DNA of 64,000 nt, from positions 52,934,680 to 52,998,679 of the forward strand of contig CM071935.1 of assembly GCA_016081115.2 (NCBI GenBank). The letters are read 5' to 3'. Origin of the DNA: Rehmannia glutinosa (Eukaryota; Streptophyta; Magnoliopsida; Lamiales; Orobanchaceae). A model generated the notes under the pieces. That model was not told the DNA's origin and did not search any database. It was given only the letters and a program-made list of their open reading frames with translations. A program made the position numbers and the translations under genes. Shown here piece after piece: positions 1 through 12,395 of the stretch. Positions within the stretch are counted from its first letter, which is position 1. The number at the start of each line of letters is the position of its first letter.

Positions 1-2635
1 AGAGCATCTGTGATGTATGCTAGAAGGGAAAACAAATCAGGTCTTCATTCAAGGACAAGCCAAGTCCTTCTTCAACAAGGATCTTGCATTTATTGCATAT
101 GGATTTATTTGGACCTGTTGAACCAGCAAGCTTAAGTGGAAATAAATACACGTTAGCGGTGGAGGATGATTATTCAAGATACACATGGACTATCTTTATG
201 TGTAAAAGGAAGGAAACTTTACACAAGCTTCCACAACTAATGAAGAGAGTTCAAAATGAAAAGAGCCAAACCATTATCAAAATAAGGCCTGGTAGAGGAA
301 CTGAGCTTTGAAATGGGATTATAACTCAGTATTGCACTGAAAATAATATTGCTCATGAGTTATCAGCTGCAAGAATTCCACAGAAGAATGGAGTAGCTGA
401 AAGAAGAAACATAACCTATAATGAAACTGCAAGGACCATGTTAGCTGAAGTTGGATTGCCTAAGAGATTTTAGGCTAAAGCCATTAACACTGCTTGTTAC
501 ACTCAGAATAGGCGTATGATAAATAGGCAATTGTCCAAAACCCCCTATGAAATTTGGATAGAAGAAAGCCTAATGTGGGATATTTTCATATCTTTGGAAG
601 CAAATGTTTCATTCATAACAATGGCAAGGACAATTTGAAAATATTTGATGATAAAGCTGATGAAGGTATCTTCTTAAGATACTCATCTGAGAGTAAAGGT
701 TTCAGAGTGCTGAACAAGAGAACTATGGTCATAGAAGAGTCTATCCATGTGGTTTTTGATGAACCAAATATGAATGGAGAAGACATTGGCGAGTTAGCTG
801 AGAAGATGAATCAGCTAACTATCCAGAAGAGTCCCTATACTGAAGAAAGTATCAAAAGACTCGACCCTGATGAGGATGAAATAGTAGAATATCAGAGAAA
901 GCTGGAAGGCTTGCAACTAAATGATGAAGATCAAGAAGCATCTACTCAAGACAACTTAGCTACAAGAAGACTCAACCCAACAATCTTACTCCAACCAGAT
1001 GTGAGATGGCTGAGAGACCATCCACCTCAGCTAATCATTAGAGATGTTAGAGAAGGAGTAAGAACCAGATCCATGACTCAACATGAAGCCATGTTTACTT
1101 GTTTCATTTCTCAAATAGAGCCAAAGGATTTGTCACAAGTATTGGAAGACACTCATTAGATTCTAGCTATGCAGGAAGAGCTGAATCAGTTTGAAAAGAA
1201 CAAAGTTTGGGAATTGGTTCAAAGGTCTACCCACCAAAATGTTATTGGTACAAAGTGGGTATTCAGAAATAAGATGAATGAGGAAGGATCTGTTGTGAGA
1301 AACAAAGCAAGATTGGTAGCCAAAGGGTATTGCCAAGAAGAAGGAATAGATTTTGATGAAACCTTTGCACCTATTGCCAGATTGTAAGCAATAATGTTGT
1401 TTCTTGCTTATGCCGCACACAAGAACTTCATAGTTTATCAAATGGATGTGAAGAGTGTATTTTTGAATGGACTTTTAGAAGAAGTCTATGTGGAACAACC
1501 TCCAAGTTTTGAGCAGAAAACTATTGGAGACAATGTCTTCAAGCTCAAGAAAGTACTATATGGTTTTAAGCAAGCACCAAGATCATGGTATGATACACTG
1601 TCTCAGTTTCTTATAGACAATGGATTCACCAAAGGAAAAATTGACAGAAAACTCTTCAGAATTCAAGATAGAGAGAGTATACTGCTTGTTCAAATATATG
1701 TGGATGACATTATCTTTGGATCCACAAACAAAGAGTTGTGTGGCAAATTCTCAAACCTTATTCAAGGGAAGTTTGAGATGAGTATGATGGGAGATCTGAC
1801 TTTCTTCCTAGGTCTTCAAGTCAAACAGATGAAGGATGGAACCTTCATAAGTCAAACAAAATATACCAGAGATTTAATGAAGCAATTTGGTATGGAAGAG
1901 AAGTCATATATGAAGATTCCCATGAATACTTCTATCAAGATGGATATGGATGCAGAAGAAAAGCACAGAGACCGGACAAGATATAGAGCACTTATTTGAT
2001 CATTGCTCTACTTGACCGCAAATAGACGTACATCACCTTTGCAAAGAGGTGTATGTGCCATATTTCAGCTTGCTCTTAAAGAAAGTCATATAACTGTAGC
2101 TAAAAGAATTCTGAGATTTTTGAAAGGTAGCAAAGAAGTTGGCTTATGGTATCCTAAAGAAGGTGGATTCAAGCTGATTGGATACTCAGACTATGTTGGA
2201 TGTAGAGTTGATAGAAAAAGTACATCTGGTACTTTTCAAATGCTTGGAAACAGATTAGTTTTTTAGTTTAGCAAGAAATTGAATTCAATAGCTACATCCA
2301 CAACTGAAGCAGAATATATTGTTGCAAGCAGCTTTTGTGCCCAAGTTTTATGGACGAGGCAACAACTAAGAGATTATGACATTGAAGAGAAAGAAATTCC
2401 AATTATGTGTGATAACACAAGTGCCATTGCAATCACTGAAAATCCCGTGTTGCACTCAAGAAAAAAACACATTGAAGTCAGGTATCATTTCATAAGAGAT
2501 CATATTGAAAAGAAAGACATCACATTGTAATATGTATCAATTGAGAAGCAATTAGTTGATATATTCACAAAGCCCTTATGTGAATCAAGATTTGAAGAAC
2601 TTAAGAATGAGCTTGGTTTGATTGAGCTAAGTTAA
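1..2635 (+). pseudogene. pol: Ty1/copia pol (integrase, RT, RNase H), copy A
   Basis: This is the downstream part of a copia polyprotein. The integrase core starts around 84 with LHMDLFGPVEPA, holding the first catalytic Asp. The expected second Asp (SDRGTEF in copies B and D) has become PGRGTEL, so the DDE triad is broken. Reverse transcriptase lies at about 1169-2000 with YQMDVKS and the catalytic YVDDIIFG. RNase H ends the protein with STTEAEY and a C-terminus ending GLIELS, stop at 2633-2635. Stops at 309, 471, 1157, 1387, 2000 and 2265 break it; several match TGG in the sister copies. The N-terminal gag, protease and zinc-binding part of integrase lie left of the window. Confidence 0.92.
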
Positions 2636-3158
2636 TATGCTCAAAAAACTCATTCAGTAGAGTAAAAGATGGGAGAATTGCATTTTAGAAAAGTTTTACT
2701 CATCCAGCAGAGTAAAACAACTTCTACAGTCGTTTAGCAGAATCAAGTTAGCTGAACAACTAAGTCTTATTCTGTCGAATAAAAGTAAGAGAGAATCAAA
2801 GTCAAGTCATAAATGAAGAAAGCTTACTCATTCATGAGCTAAGTGACAAAGCTAGGTCGTTTGTAATTAAGCGGGAATGTTTGACACATGACGTCAGAAA
2901 CGTTAAATGCTGTGCAGTAAAAGCTTTCACAGTGACTCATGATTGGATATAAATGATGCCGCATTAATTGCAATGTGATTAATGCCTTTTGCACGGTTTA
3001 ATCCTGACCATTGATCAACTTCCGAAACCGTCCTTTCATATCTCATATATATCCAAAATTAGTTTCTCTTTCCTCTCACATTCAGTTTAAACTTTCAAAA
3101 TTCCTGAAATTCTCTCTGCAACAAAACCCTTTCACGTTCTTCGAAAAACCTTCAAGAA
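2636..3158 (+). promoter_or_regulatory. Pol-to-extra-ORF spacer with candidate internal promoter, copy A
   Basis: No coding sequence is seen here. The spacer holds short motifs that recur in the same order in copies B, C and D: GCGGGAA (E2F-like) at 2871-2877, the palindrome TGACGTCA (bZIP-type) at 2889-2896, ATTGGATATAAAT (inverted CCAAT box plus TATA-like) at 2942-2954, a second TATA-like TATATAT at 3046-3052, and a pyrimidine patch TTTCTCTTTCCTCTCAC at 3063-3079. The order resembles a plant core promoter followed by a leader. Function is inferred from conservation only. Confidence 0.4.
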
Positions 3159-6104
3159 ATCTGAAAGGGCACCGAAGCAATCCATTCTTGACTTCGCAAA
3201 ATTTAGAGAGAAGGTCCACACTGGTTCTCTGGTGGACTTTAAAGGCCTTGCCAAGAAATCTGAAGACAAGGAGGTTGCAATATTTTACGTGAATGCTTTT
3301 GTTCACGATGATGGCATTCACTCATCTGTCAATGGCAAGGAGATCAAGTTGGTGGCAACCAACTTGACAAAGTACTTGCACCTTCCAAACAGTGGACTTA
3401 AGGATTTGAGTGGTCATGGGTTTGATCTCATGAAACATGGAAGGAGATAGCCAAGAAAGAGGTAGCTGGAAAGCTGAATCCCTCAGCCATCAAGAAGGCT
3501 ATTAAGGAAGAGTACATAAGTTGATGGATGTGGTAGAAAAATGCGTGGATATGAAGTTTGGGTTATACAATCAGTTGTCCCAAGCTTAGCTGACTATTAT
3601 GACTGCTATCATGGAGGAGTTGGAGGTGAACTGGAGTGAGTCCATCTTCGAGAAGATACGTCAGAATGTCCACAATGTGAAGCTTGAAGAGGGGATGTTT
3701 GTTCATTCCCTGGGATATGGGCTAGTCCTGGGATATTTATTGGAGAAGACGGGTGTGCCCTTTCGCAAAGGGAAGCCTTTCCATGCGAACAAGATGATGT
3801 TCAACGCGAGCCTATCAACTGCTCAGAAGAAGGCGTATGCAAAGAAGACTGGCACTTCTAAGGGGGAATCAACTGAGCATGTTCCTAAGGACACAACTAC
3901 CTCTCTGGAACCTGCTGTCATTGCTCCCAAATTAACGAAGAAAAGGAGGACAGTTGAACCACATAAAGGTCAGCGCAAAGAAACAAGACTCAAAGGCGGC
4001 CTTTGGTTTAAGAGATGAAAAAGAGTCGTTGCCAAGGCTGTCAAGAGCCTGCAGCTGAATCTACCCATCGCAAAGAGTCAACCTTCCAAGTTGTGCCTGA
4101 AGGATCCGATAGAGAGGAGGTAGAAGCCCCCGTGGAGAGGCACTCCAAGAGATGGCTTGTGAAGAAGTTTGCTGCAATAGAGGCTGTCAAAACAGCTACA
4201 ACAATCACAGTTGAAGTAGAAACAACTGAAGTTATTGTCCACCCAACAACAAAGGAAAATGATTGGACGAAATGGGTGAACAAAAAATTGATGATGAAGA
4301 AGCTCAAAATAGCTCAGCTGCTGGCCAAACCCCTCAGAGAAAAATGGTTGATACTGAGGCAAATGATGGGACAAAGAAGGCTGATGCTGAAAAGCCTGTC
4401 CCAGATCCAATCACCCCTGAAGAACCAGAATCCCCAACCTATTCTGAGATTGAAGAAAGATTGCGTGCATGGAGGCTATGGAAGCTGAGTGCCACCCGAG
4501 TCCAGTTCACAAGGCCAAATATGATCGAAGAGGATGAATATCTCCTTAGCTTCTTGGATAATTCCCCTGTCTCCTATGGCCTTGATGCACTCTACTGCAC
4601 AACAGTTCTCTATGAGAAGAAGGATGCTGCAAAGGCAAGGCCCTGGAATGGCTCAGGTACCTCACATATTTGGCTCTTCTTAGATCCGAATATTCTAGAA
4701 CAGGCCCTCGACAGTGGCCACAATAGTGATGTAGAACTCATTGAAGGAGCTAATCCTGTTGAAAAGGCTGAGCTAAAAACTGCCTTGAAGGAGTCCCGTG
4801 AGTTGCATGAGCAATCTATGCTCAAGGGTGTTGGAGAATCTTCTATCTAAATCTCTTTAACCCCTGCAATCATCGAAGTTTTTAGGGATCTTGATGCAAC
4901 CACCTCACCAACTCACTCAGAGGGACAAGCAAATAGGGAGGATGGCGATGATGTTGGGGAATGAGGAGTTGAAGAGGGTAACCCAATGGAACCACGCCCT
5001 ACGTGGTTGTTGAGACAACTGTTATCTCGGGCCGAACATTCAAGAGAAACAACCAAGTCTCCTATAACACCTGACCCCACTGAAAAAGAATCAAACGGTG
5101 AGCCAGCTGAAGGGGAAGCTGAGCACACTACAGCCAGGTCGGATGAGGCTGTAGGAGACAAAGAAAATTTGGTATTTGGAGGCGATGGTGAGTCAATCAA
5201 GATTTTGTTACCAATGATGTTGAAATGGTTAAAACTATTTCAATGAGGAGTTAACATCATCGGAGGCCAATGAAGTTCTGAGATGTCCAAATTCTCGAAT
5301 CGAGCCACATGATGAAGTAGAAGGACCTTGACGATTGAGATCGCTAGTCTTGAAAGTGCAATCCTAAAGGTTGAGACCTCGAAGGATGCCAACAATAAAG
5401 ACCCATCCGCAACTCATCAGAGCAGGGGATTGTGAAGGCCTTGCGGTGGTTGAGATCTTTGCTATGGTTCTTTGAAGACCCCATGGCGGTTGAGGCGCTA
5501 GGGGAAATGTTAAGGTTTCGAGGCTCTTCCAAATTTGCCTCGAGTCCGAGTCCACCGCACAAATAATGATCGATGACTTAATTGACTCGAGATGATGAGT
5601 TTTGGACTTTGAATATGACTCGACAATCCATACTCATCAGATCCTCAAGAAATGGACTTGGAGGCAAAAATGAGGGAAGCTAAGTTAAAAGCCTCTATGA
5701 AGTTTGTCTTGGTTTATGGACCACCTCCTATGGTTCCCACACCTCCCGTGATGCTACCGAGAAAGCGGGGCACAAAAACTCAAAAGGATAATTCTACTAT
5801 TGCCAACAAAGTCGTTGAGACAGTGAGGCACGATAAACTTCACTCGGCGACTTCCTCTGCTAATGAAGCTCAAACATCTGAGGCAAACAGAGCTGTTGGC
5901 CAGGGTGAAGAGATAGGTGTTCCTGAAAGAGGAGTGGGAATCTCCTCTGAAACTATTGGCATATTTGTGATGCGAAGTTCCCTTACATTGATGAAGTTGC
6001 ATTCGAAGCTGATACTGCGGAGGAAGTGGCAAGATTCAATGTCCATGTAGACCCAACTGATTTACAGGCTCCAGATGACTTGAGAACAGTCCCATTTGTC
6101 CATG
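3159..6104 (+). pseudogene. Extra (env-like position) ORF of copy A, 5' part
   Basis: This is the third ORF of the element, located after pol where SIRE elements carry an env-like gene. The start codon aligned with copies B and D is lost (ATC then TGA at 3159-3164). The N-terminal domain around 3230-3850 resembles a plant-transposon-associated domain (Pfam Transposase_32 type) by the pattern VNWSESIFEKI...SLGYGLVLGYLLEKTGVPF. A basic, disordered stretch follows. A second conserved block at about 4440-4560 has the pattern RLRAWRLWKLS...LLSFL and then acidic, Glu/Thr-rich sequence. Frameshifts and stops are frequent, especially at 4850-5650. The reading is cut at 6104 by the gypsy array. No signal peptide or convincing membrane segment was seen, so 'envelope' is a positional name only. 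Confidence 0.7.
6100..6104. repeat. Left target-site copy of the gypsy array (CCATG)
   Basis: CCATG sits directly left of the first LTR. The right-hand copy at 28570-28574 is ACATG, four of five bases equal, consistent with a 5-bp duplication that has one mutation. The flanking extra-ORF sequence of copy A continues on both sides. Confidence 0.6.
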
Positions 6105-7803
6105 TGATGAGTGTAAAATATACGTGCATTCGAGGGTGTAAAATGATATATATTCGATGCATTTGCACGCATATTCAAAGTGTTTTGGTTGGTTTCTTTC
6201 GTTGGGCGTGATACTGCATATTCTAGTAACTTCTTACAGGAAATGGAGGTAAATTGGATATAAACCGATATCACGCTCCAAAGTATAGGTCAAGAGCTAA
6301 TCTACGAGAAAATATGTGAAGGATAGAAGCACGGGTGATCGGACAAAAGGAAATTTCCTTCAAAAACGTCCAAATGTGCTAACAGTTTCCAACACTGGCA
6401 TGGTTTAGTATTTTAGCCATAACGTTCTCCACAAAATTTCTATTGAGGTGATTCAAGTGGCTATGAAAAGCTAAGAGAAAGGGATACAACTTCTATGAAG
6501 ACCCAGGAGCAAATGCGGACAAAAACATGTACAAAAATATGTCATTCGGTCGTGTGAAAATGCCGGTGTGGAATGACATAACCGTGTGAAAAAGGGACGA
6601 AAAAAGGGGGTGAAACCAGGCCTGTACGACCCGACCATGTGAGACCACACGGGCGTGTGGAAAAGGCCAAAAATCCACACAACTGTGTGGTGCCACATGG
6701 CGAGGCCGTGTGGGACACTGCCAAATGCGTTTTTTGGAGTTCGTTTCCCGTTCAAACTCTACAAGTGACCTTTCCAAGCACCTATATAAAGAGGACCAAG
6801 GCCCGAACGAATTTTCATCATCATACATCAACCAAAACATTTTCATATAGAGAAAACACATCAAATAACACAGGAACACAAGAATCAAAGATCTTCTGAG
6901 CAAAAACGGCTAGGTCGCGAAGAACACTACAAGGCTTTCGCATCTACGGGAGCACAAAAGCTTTGAGGGCTTAGTAGGGGAATCCATCCTGACAAGAAGG
7001 AGTTTTCTTTCTATGTCTAAGAACTCTTGTCTGTGCTTAAATGATGTCGTAATATTGATTCAGATTTGTCTATGAGTTTGTAATCAATGTTTGGAATATC
7101 TTTCGGATATTAGGGGCATAATCGAAACTGTGGATTCATGTTAAATATGATTATTTGTTTTCTTAAGTAATTCATGCATTCTATTTTATCAATCCAAGTG
7201 CTTATTTATAATTGCTTTTATTTGCCGGGAATAAATTGCATGTCATATTTGTTAGTGCGAAATTCGGGAGATGAGGTCTAACAAAGACGAAAATTGGATT
7301 CAGACATAAGTGGGTGTATCGAGTCGGGAGACCTACAACTGTTTGTGGGGAGTCTATCAATTCATAGATCTTTTGGGAGTTAATAATAATTATATCGCGT
7401 CGGGAGACCTACACTTGTTATTAATCTACTATTTTTGCGCCGCCTGGGAGGGTGAATAAACTATCTTAGGAATTGAACCCATAGAATTGCATGAATTGGT
7501 TTTTGAAACTTTATTTGCATTTAATATTGAAGAAACATGTTGAGATTATGTGCCTAAGGTTGCTCCAATAGATGTTGAAAATACTTGTGGGGTCACAAAA
7601 TTTATTTATTTTTTCCTTTTTTATTTTTGATTTTTATTATTAAAAACTTGATTTTCGGTCGCTTCAATAAAATTGGAATGCAACGTTATTATAGCCTAAG
7701 TGTGTCGAATATCAATCCTTGAGGAATACGACCTTCCTTGCCATTATTCCATAAACTAAACTGTACACTTGCAGTTGTATGATCCAAATATTTTTGGCGA
7801 ACA
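6105..7803 (+). repeat. Gypsy-array LTR 1
   Basis: This 1,699-bp LTR runs from TGATGAGTG to GGCGAACA. It holds a TATA box, TATATAAA, at 6783-6790, about 680 bp into the LTR. Just upstream, 6540-6725 is a GC-rich block packed with short CACACGG / CCGTGTG words in both orientations. Downstream at about 7316-7405 the phrase ATCGAGTCGGGAGACCTACA and a near copy occur ~80 bp apart. Open frames inside are short and have no family resemblance. Confidence 0.85.
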
Positions 7804-9976
7804 AGTTTTTGGCGCCGTTGCCGGGGATTGATTAGATTCTACTTAGATATAGTAATAAGTAGTTTAATCTTAATTGAAGCATATTTTTTGAAAATATTTT
7901 TTATTTTATTTTTCTCTTCTTCGTTTCTAACATCGTTTTTGTTGAATGTGAGACTGGAATTATTGGAGATACAAGAAGCCCAAATCGCAACTGCAGTGGG
8001 AGGCCAACATCAAAAGGGAAAATTCCCAAGCGATACTGAACATAATCCGAGAAAATAGTGGAATGCCATTCGTCTGATGGATGGTACAAAATATGAGGGC
8101 TCAAGGATTTCAACCGAGACGGTTCAACGAAAGTGATGCTAGAAATATGAGTCTGGCTGAAGACGAAAAACTTAGTGCTTTGTGGGAGGCAACCTAAGAA
8201 ACGTCGCGACAAACTCCGAGGGTTAATTTTTTTTTACGAAAATCACCTCACACGGCTGTGTGAGGCCACACGACCAGACCGTGCGAGAGGACGAAGTGCT
8301 CAGCGCCACATGGCCAGGCCGTGTGGCCACCACACGCCCATGTGGGCTACGGTAGGACATACAACAGGATGCGCAGGGCTGCACGGCCGGTCTGTGCAGC
8401 GTCACCCGGGTCGTATGGTCCATCAGAAAGTTTGATTGGAAGTATCCATGTAAGTACTCTTTACGCATTCCTCTTTACTTTTGATTATTTCCTCATATGT
8501 TCGGGACGAAGCATATTTTAAGTTTGGAGGGGTTGTCAAGAATGCATAAATTAGTAATGTTTCATATTTTGCATTGCATCTAGGATTACATGTAGAGCAT
8601 AAAAAAAAATTGCATTAAAATTTTTAAATTTACGATTTTTTATTTTTTATTTTTATTTTTAGAACGTTTATTGCTTTAGCACGTTTAATTGCTTTTGTGT
8701 GTGATTTTTAATCAATGTTTTCGAGTATGCCAAAAGCTTCCGTATGATTTTACTATGAGCATTTGATTTAATGAGATAACACATTTTATGTGAATAATGC
8801 GATGAATAGTTGAAGAGATGTCATTTATTTATTTGGTATTAGTCAAGAAAATTGGGTATTTGAGCATGAAGCGAAAAATAAGCCTGTGAAATTTTTGTGC
8901 CTTAAACTGCTTTATATTATGTACACTTATTTCTTTCCTGAGTGTGTCATTCATGATTGATAGAACTCTAGAACTTGCTCTGGTATCTTCATTGAAGCCA
9001 TGTGTGTGTGCAATTTTTGAAAATGATTTAAGGCCATCTTTGTTTTAGCCTACTTAGCCTTAAAAGCTTACGTATAAACTCATGGTTCCCTAGTTATCCA
9101 ATTTTGAGCCAAAACTTTTATTCTAAGCCACATTGATCTTTAATATTGCAAAATGATTTTATCCCCGAAATTTCTCTGGCTTATAGAAAAATGAATAAGT
9201 TTGGGGGAAGATGTGGTGAAAATTTATGAAAAAACAAGAGAGGAAGTTGTCAAAAGAAGAGAGGGATAAGCAATATCTAGGTAAATGAAAAAAGAATACA
9301 CGAAGCTCGAAAAAGAAAGAAATATATCTGGAAAAAAAGAGAAAATCGAGCAAAAGAAAATTCTGAAAAACAATTATGAAAAAAGAGAGTTTGAGGCTAA
9401 AGAAAAAGAAAAATAGGCAACAAGGCCTAAGTATGAAAATGAGAAATAAGGGTGGAGTTGAGTTGAAAAAGAAACATATCTTGAAAAAATGAGTATTATG
9501 ATGAAATTGGGTTGGTGAATTGCAAGTTTGTGCGCGTAAATACTATTTGCTCAAGCCAAGTCACTTAATCCAATTTTTCCCTATCCTTACCAAAGAGCCT
9601 ACATTACAACCAAATGAAAAGTTATTTTTTATTCTTAAATTGTGCACACAAAAGTGGTTGAGATGTTAGACGATTTGCAAGCCTATGGTAGTTCTACATA
9701 CGGTGAATTGATTTTGAGCGTAAACACTATCCATACACTTTTGAGAGTCGAGTGATACACTATCTACTTGTGAGTCGCGATGTCGAGTACCCAAGAGAGT
9801 ATTGATTATGCCCAGCTTGTGAAGATGACTTCTTGATAATGAATTGCATTATTTACTTGAGTATGGAGTCATATGAAATTAAATGTTTATAGTGTTCTTG
9901 TGTGTTCTTTTTACCCTTTGATATTATTTTTCTTAATTTGCTCGAGGACGAGCAATGCTTTGAGTTTGGGGGATTT
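7804..9976 (+). other. Gypsy-array internal region 1, mostly non-coding
   Basis: The tRNA-Asp primer-binding site is at 7810-7827. After the gag remnant and a GC-rich palindromic block at 8240-8415, the rest is AT-rich with no recognisable protein. Adenine-rich sequence at 9180-9480 gives only low-complexity Lys/Glu frames. The end carries GCTCGAGGACGAGCAATGC and a polypurine tract at about 9966-9976, both usual before the 3' LTR of Athila/Tat-type elements. Confidence 0.75.
7946..8137 (+). pseudogene. gag: Athila/Tat-type gag C-terminal remnant, unit 1
   Basis: The frame reads ...EIQEAQIATAV, then GKFPSDTEHNPRK, a stop, and NAIRLMDGTKYEG. This follows the end of plant Athila/Tat gag proteins, whose pattern is IGQLA...G.LPSDTE.NP followed by AI.LRSGK. 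The remainder of gag, including any zinc knuckle, and all of pol are absent. Recognition rests on about 50 residues, so the match is suggestive rather than decisive. Confidence 0.6.
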
Positions 9977-11686
9977 TGATTAGTGTAAAATATACGTGCA
10001 TTTGAGGGTTTAAAATGATATATATTTGGTGCATTTGCACGCATATTGAGTGTGTTTTTGGTTGGTTTCCTTTGTTGGGCGTGATACTGCCTATTCTTGT
10101 AACTTCTTACAGGAAATGGAGCTAAATTGGATATAAAACGATATCACATTCGAAAGTATAGGTCAAGAGCTAAGCTATGAGCAAATATGTGAAGGAGAGA
10201 AGCACGGATGATTGAACAAAAGGAAATTTCCTTCCAAAATGTCCAAATGCGCTAATAGTTTCCAGCACCGGCAGGGTTTAGTATTTTGGCCATAACTTTC
10301 TCTAACAAATTGCTATTGAGGTGATTCAAGTGGCTATGGAAAATATAAGATAAAGGGTTACAATGTTCATGAAGACTCCATGAGCAAATTCAGAAAAAGC
10401 ACATCACACGGTCGGAACGAGTGGTGTCACATGGCTGTGTGAAAATGCCGGTGTGGAATGACACAACTGTGTGGAAAAGGGATGAAAATAGGGGACGGAA
10501 CCAGGCCCGCATGACCCGACCGTGTGAGACCACACGGGCGTATGGGAAAGGCCAAAAATCCACACAACCGTGTGGGGCCACACGGCCAGGCCGTGTGGGA
10601 TACTGCCAAACACGTTTTTGGGAGTTCTTTTCCCGTTCAAACTCTACTAGTGACCTCTCCAAGCACCTATATAAAGGGGACCAAGACCTGAACAAATTTT
10701 CATCATCATACATCATCCAAAACAACTTCATATAGAGAAAACACATCAAATAACACAGGAACGCAAGAATCGAGGATCTTCTAAGCAAAGAAGGCTAGGT
10801 CGCGAAGAACACCACAAGGCTTTCGCATCTACGGGAGCACAAGAGCTTCGAGGGCTTAGGAGGAGAATCCATCCTGACAAGAAGGGGTTTTCTTTCTATG
10901 TCTAAGAACTCTTGTCTGTGCTTAAATGATGTCGTAATATTGATTCAGATTTGTCTATGAGTTTATAATCAATGTTTGGAATATCTTTTGGATATTAGGG
11001 GCATAATCGAAACTGTGGATTCATGTTAAATATGATTATTTGTTTTCTTAAGTAATCCATGCTTTCTATTTTATCAATCCAAGTGCTTATTTATAATTGC
11101 TTTTATTTGCCGGGAATAAATTGCATGTCATATTTGTTAGGACGACATTCGGGAGATGAGTTCCAACAAAGACAAAAATCGGATTCAGACATAAACGGGT
11201 GTATCGAGTCGGGAGACCTACAACTGTTTGTGGGGAGTCTTTTAATTCATAGATCTTTTGGGAGTTAATATTAATTGTATCGAGTCGGGAGACCTACACT
11301 TGTTATTCATCTACTGTTTTTGTGCCGCCCGGGAGGGTGAATAAATTATCTTAGGAATTGAACCATAGAATTGCAAAAATTGGTTTTTAAAACTTTATTT
11401 GCATTTAATATTGAAGAAACATGTTGAGATTATGTGCCTAAGGTTGCTCCTATAGATGTTAAAAATACTTGTGGGGTCACAAATTTATTTATTTTTTCCT
11501 TTTTAATTTTCGATTTTTATTATTAAAAACTTGATTTTCGGTCGCTTCAATAAAATTGGAATGCGATGTTATTATAGTCTAAGTGTGTCGAATATCAATA
11601 CTTGAGGAATACAACCTTGCTTGCCATTATTCCATAAACTAAACTGTACACTTGCAGTTGTATGATCCAAATATTTTTGGCGAACA
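9977..11686 (+). repeat. Gypsy-array LTR 2 (central)
   Basis: This 1,710-bp LTR begins TGATTAGTG and ends GGCGAACA. The TATA box TATATAAA is at 10668-10675. The GC-rich CACACGG/CCGTGTG block is at about 10400-10605. It serves as 3' LTR of unit 1 and 5' LTR of unit 2. It matches LTR 1 closely over its length, with scattered substitutions. Confidence 0.85.
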
Positions 11687-12395
11687 AGTTTTTGGCGCCG
11701 TTGCCGGGGATTGATTAGATTCTACTTAGATATAGTAATAAGTAGTTCAATCTTAATTGAAGCATATTGTTTGAAAATATTTTTTTTTTCGATTATTTTA
11801 TTTTAGTTTTCTCTTCATCGTTTCTAACATAGTTTTTGTTGAATACGAGACTGAAATGGTTGGAGATACAAGAAGCCCAAATCGCAACTACAGTGGGAGA
11901 CCAACATCAAAAGGGCAAATTCCCAAGCGATACTGAACATAATCCGAGAAAACAGTGGAATGCCATTCGTCTGATGGATGGTACAAAATATGAGGGCTCA
12001 AGGATTTCAACCGAGATGGTTCAACGAAAGTGATGCTAGAAATCTGAGTTTGGCTGAAGACGAAAAACTTAGCGCTTTGTTGGAGACAACCCAAGAAACG
12101 TCGCGACAAACCCCGAAGATTAAAAAAAAATTACGAAAATCACCTCACATGGCTGTGTGAGGCCACACGACCAGACCGTGCGAGAGGACGAAGTGCCCAG
12201 CGCCACATGGACAGGCCGTGTGGCCACCACACGCCCATGTGGGCTATGGTAGGACATACAACAGGATGCGGAGGGCCGCAGGGCTGGTCCGTGCGGTGTT
12301 ACACGGGTTGTATGGCCCATCAGAAAGTTTGATTGGAACTATCCATGTAAGTACTCTTTACGCATTCCTCTTTTCTTTTGATAATTTCCTCAAAT
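11687..12395 (+). other. Gypsy-array internal region 2, left part (with gag remnant)
   Basis: The tRNA-Asp primer site is at 11693-11710. The Athila/Tat-like gag tail recurs at 11836-12033 and here has no stop between PSDTEHNPRK and NAIRLMDGTKYEG. The GC-rich palindromic block is at about 12135-12320. The chromovirus interrupts after CAAAT at 12391-12395; the sequence resumes at 25470 with TGTTCGGGACGAA, matching the uninterrupted copy near 8495. Confidence 0.75.

Noticed and set aside
7810..7827. Possible tRNA gene fragments (Asp at 7810 and 11693; Met at 30827, 42743, 21379)
   Set aside because: Only 12-18 bases complementary to tRNA 3' ends next to LTRs; these are primer-binding sites, with no cloverleaf around them.
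8240..8415. CRISPR-like repeated words
   Set aside because: Words are short, irregular and in both orientations with no constant spacers; this is a retrotransposon leader in a plant genome.
9159..9353. Phe/Leu-rich minus-strand frame resembling a membrane protein (also 26099-26418)
   Set aside because: It is the complement of an adenine-rich low-complexity tract in both gypsy internal regions, with no conserved motif.
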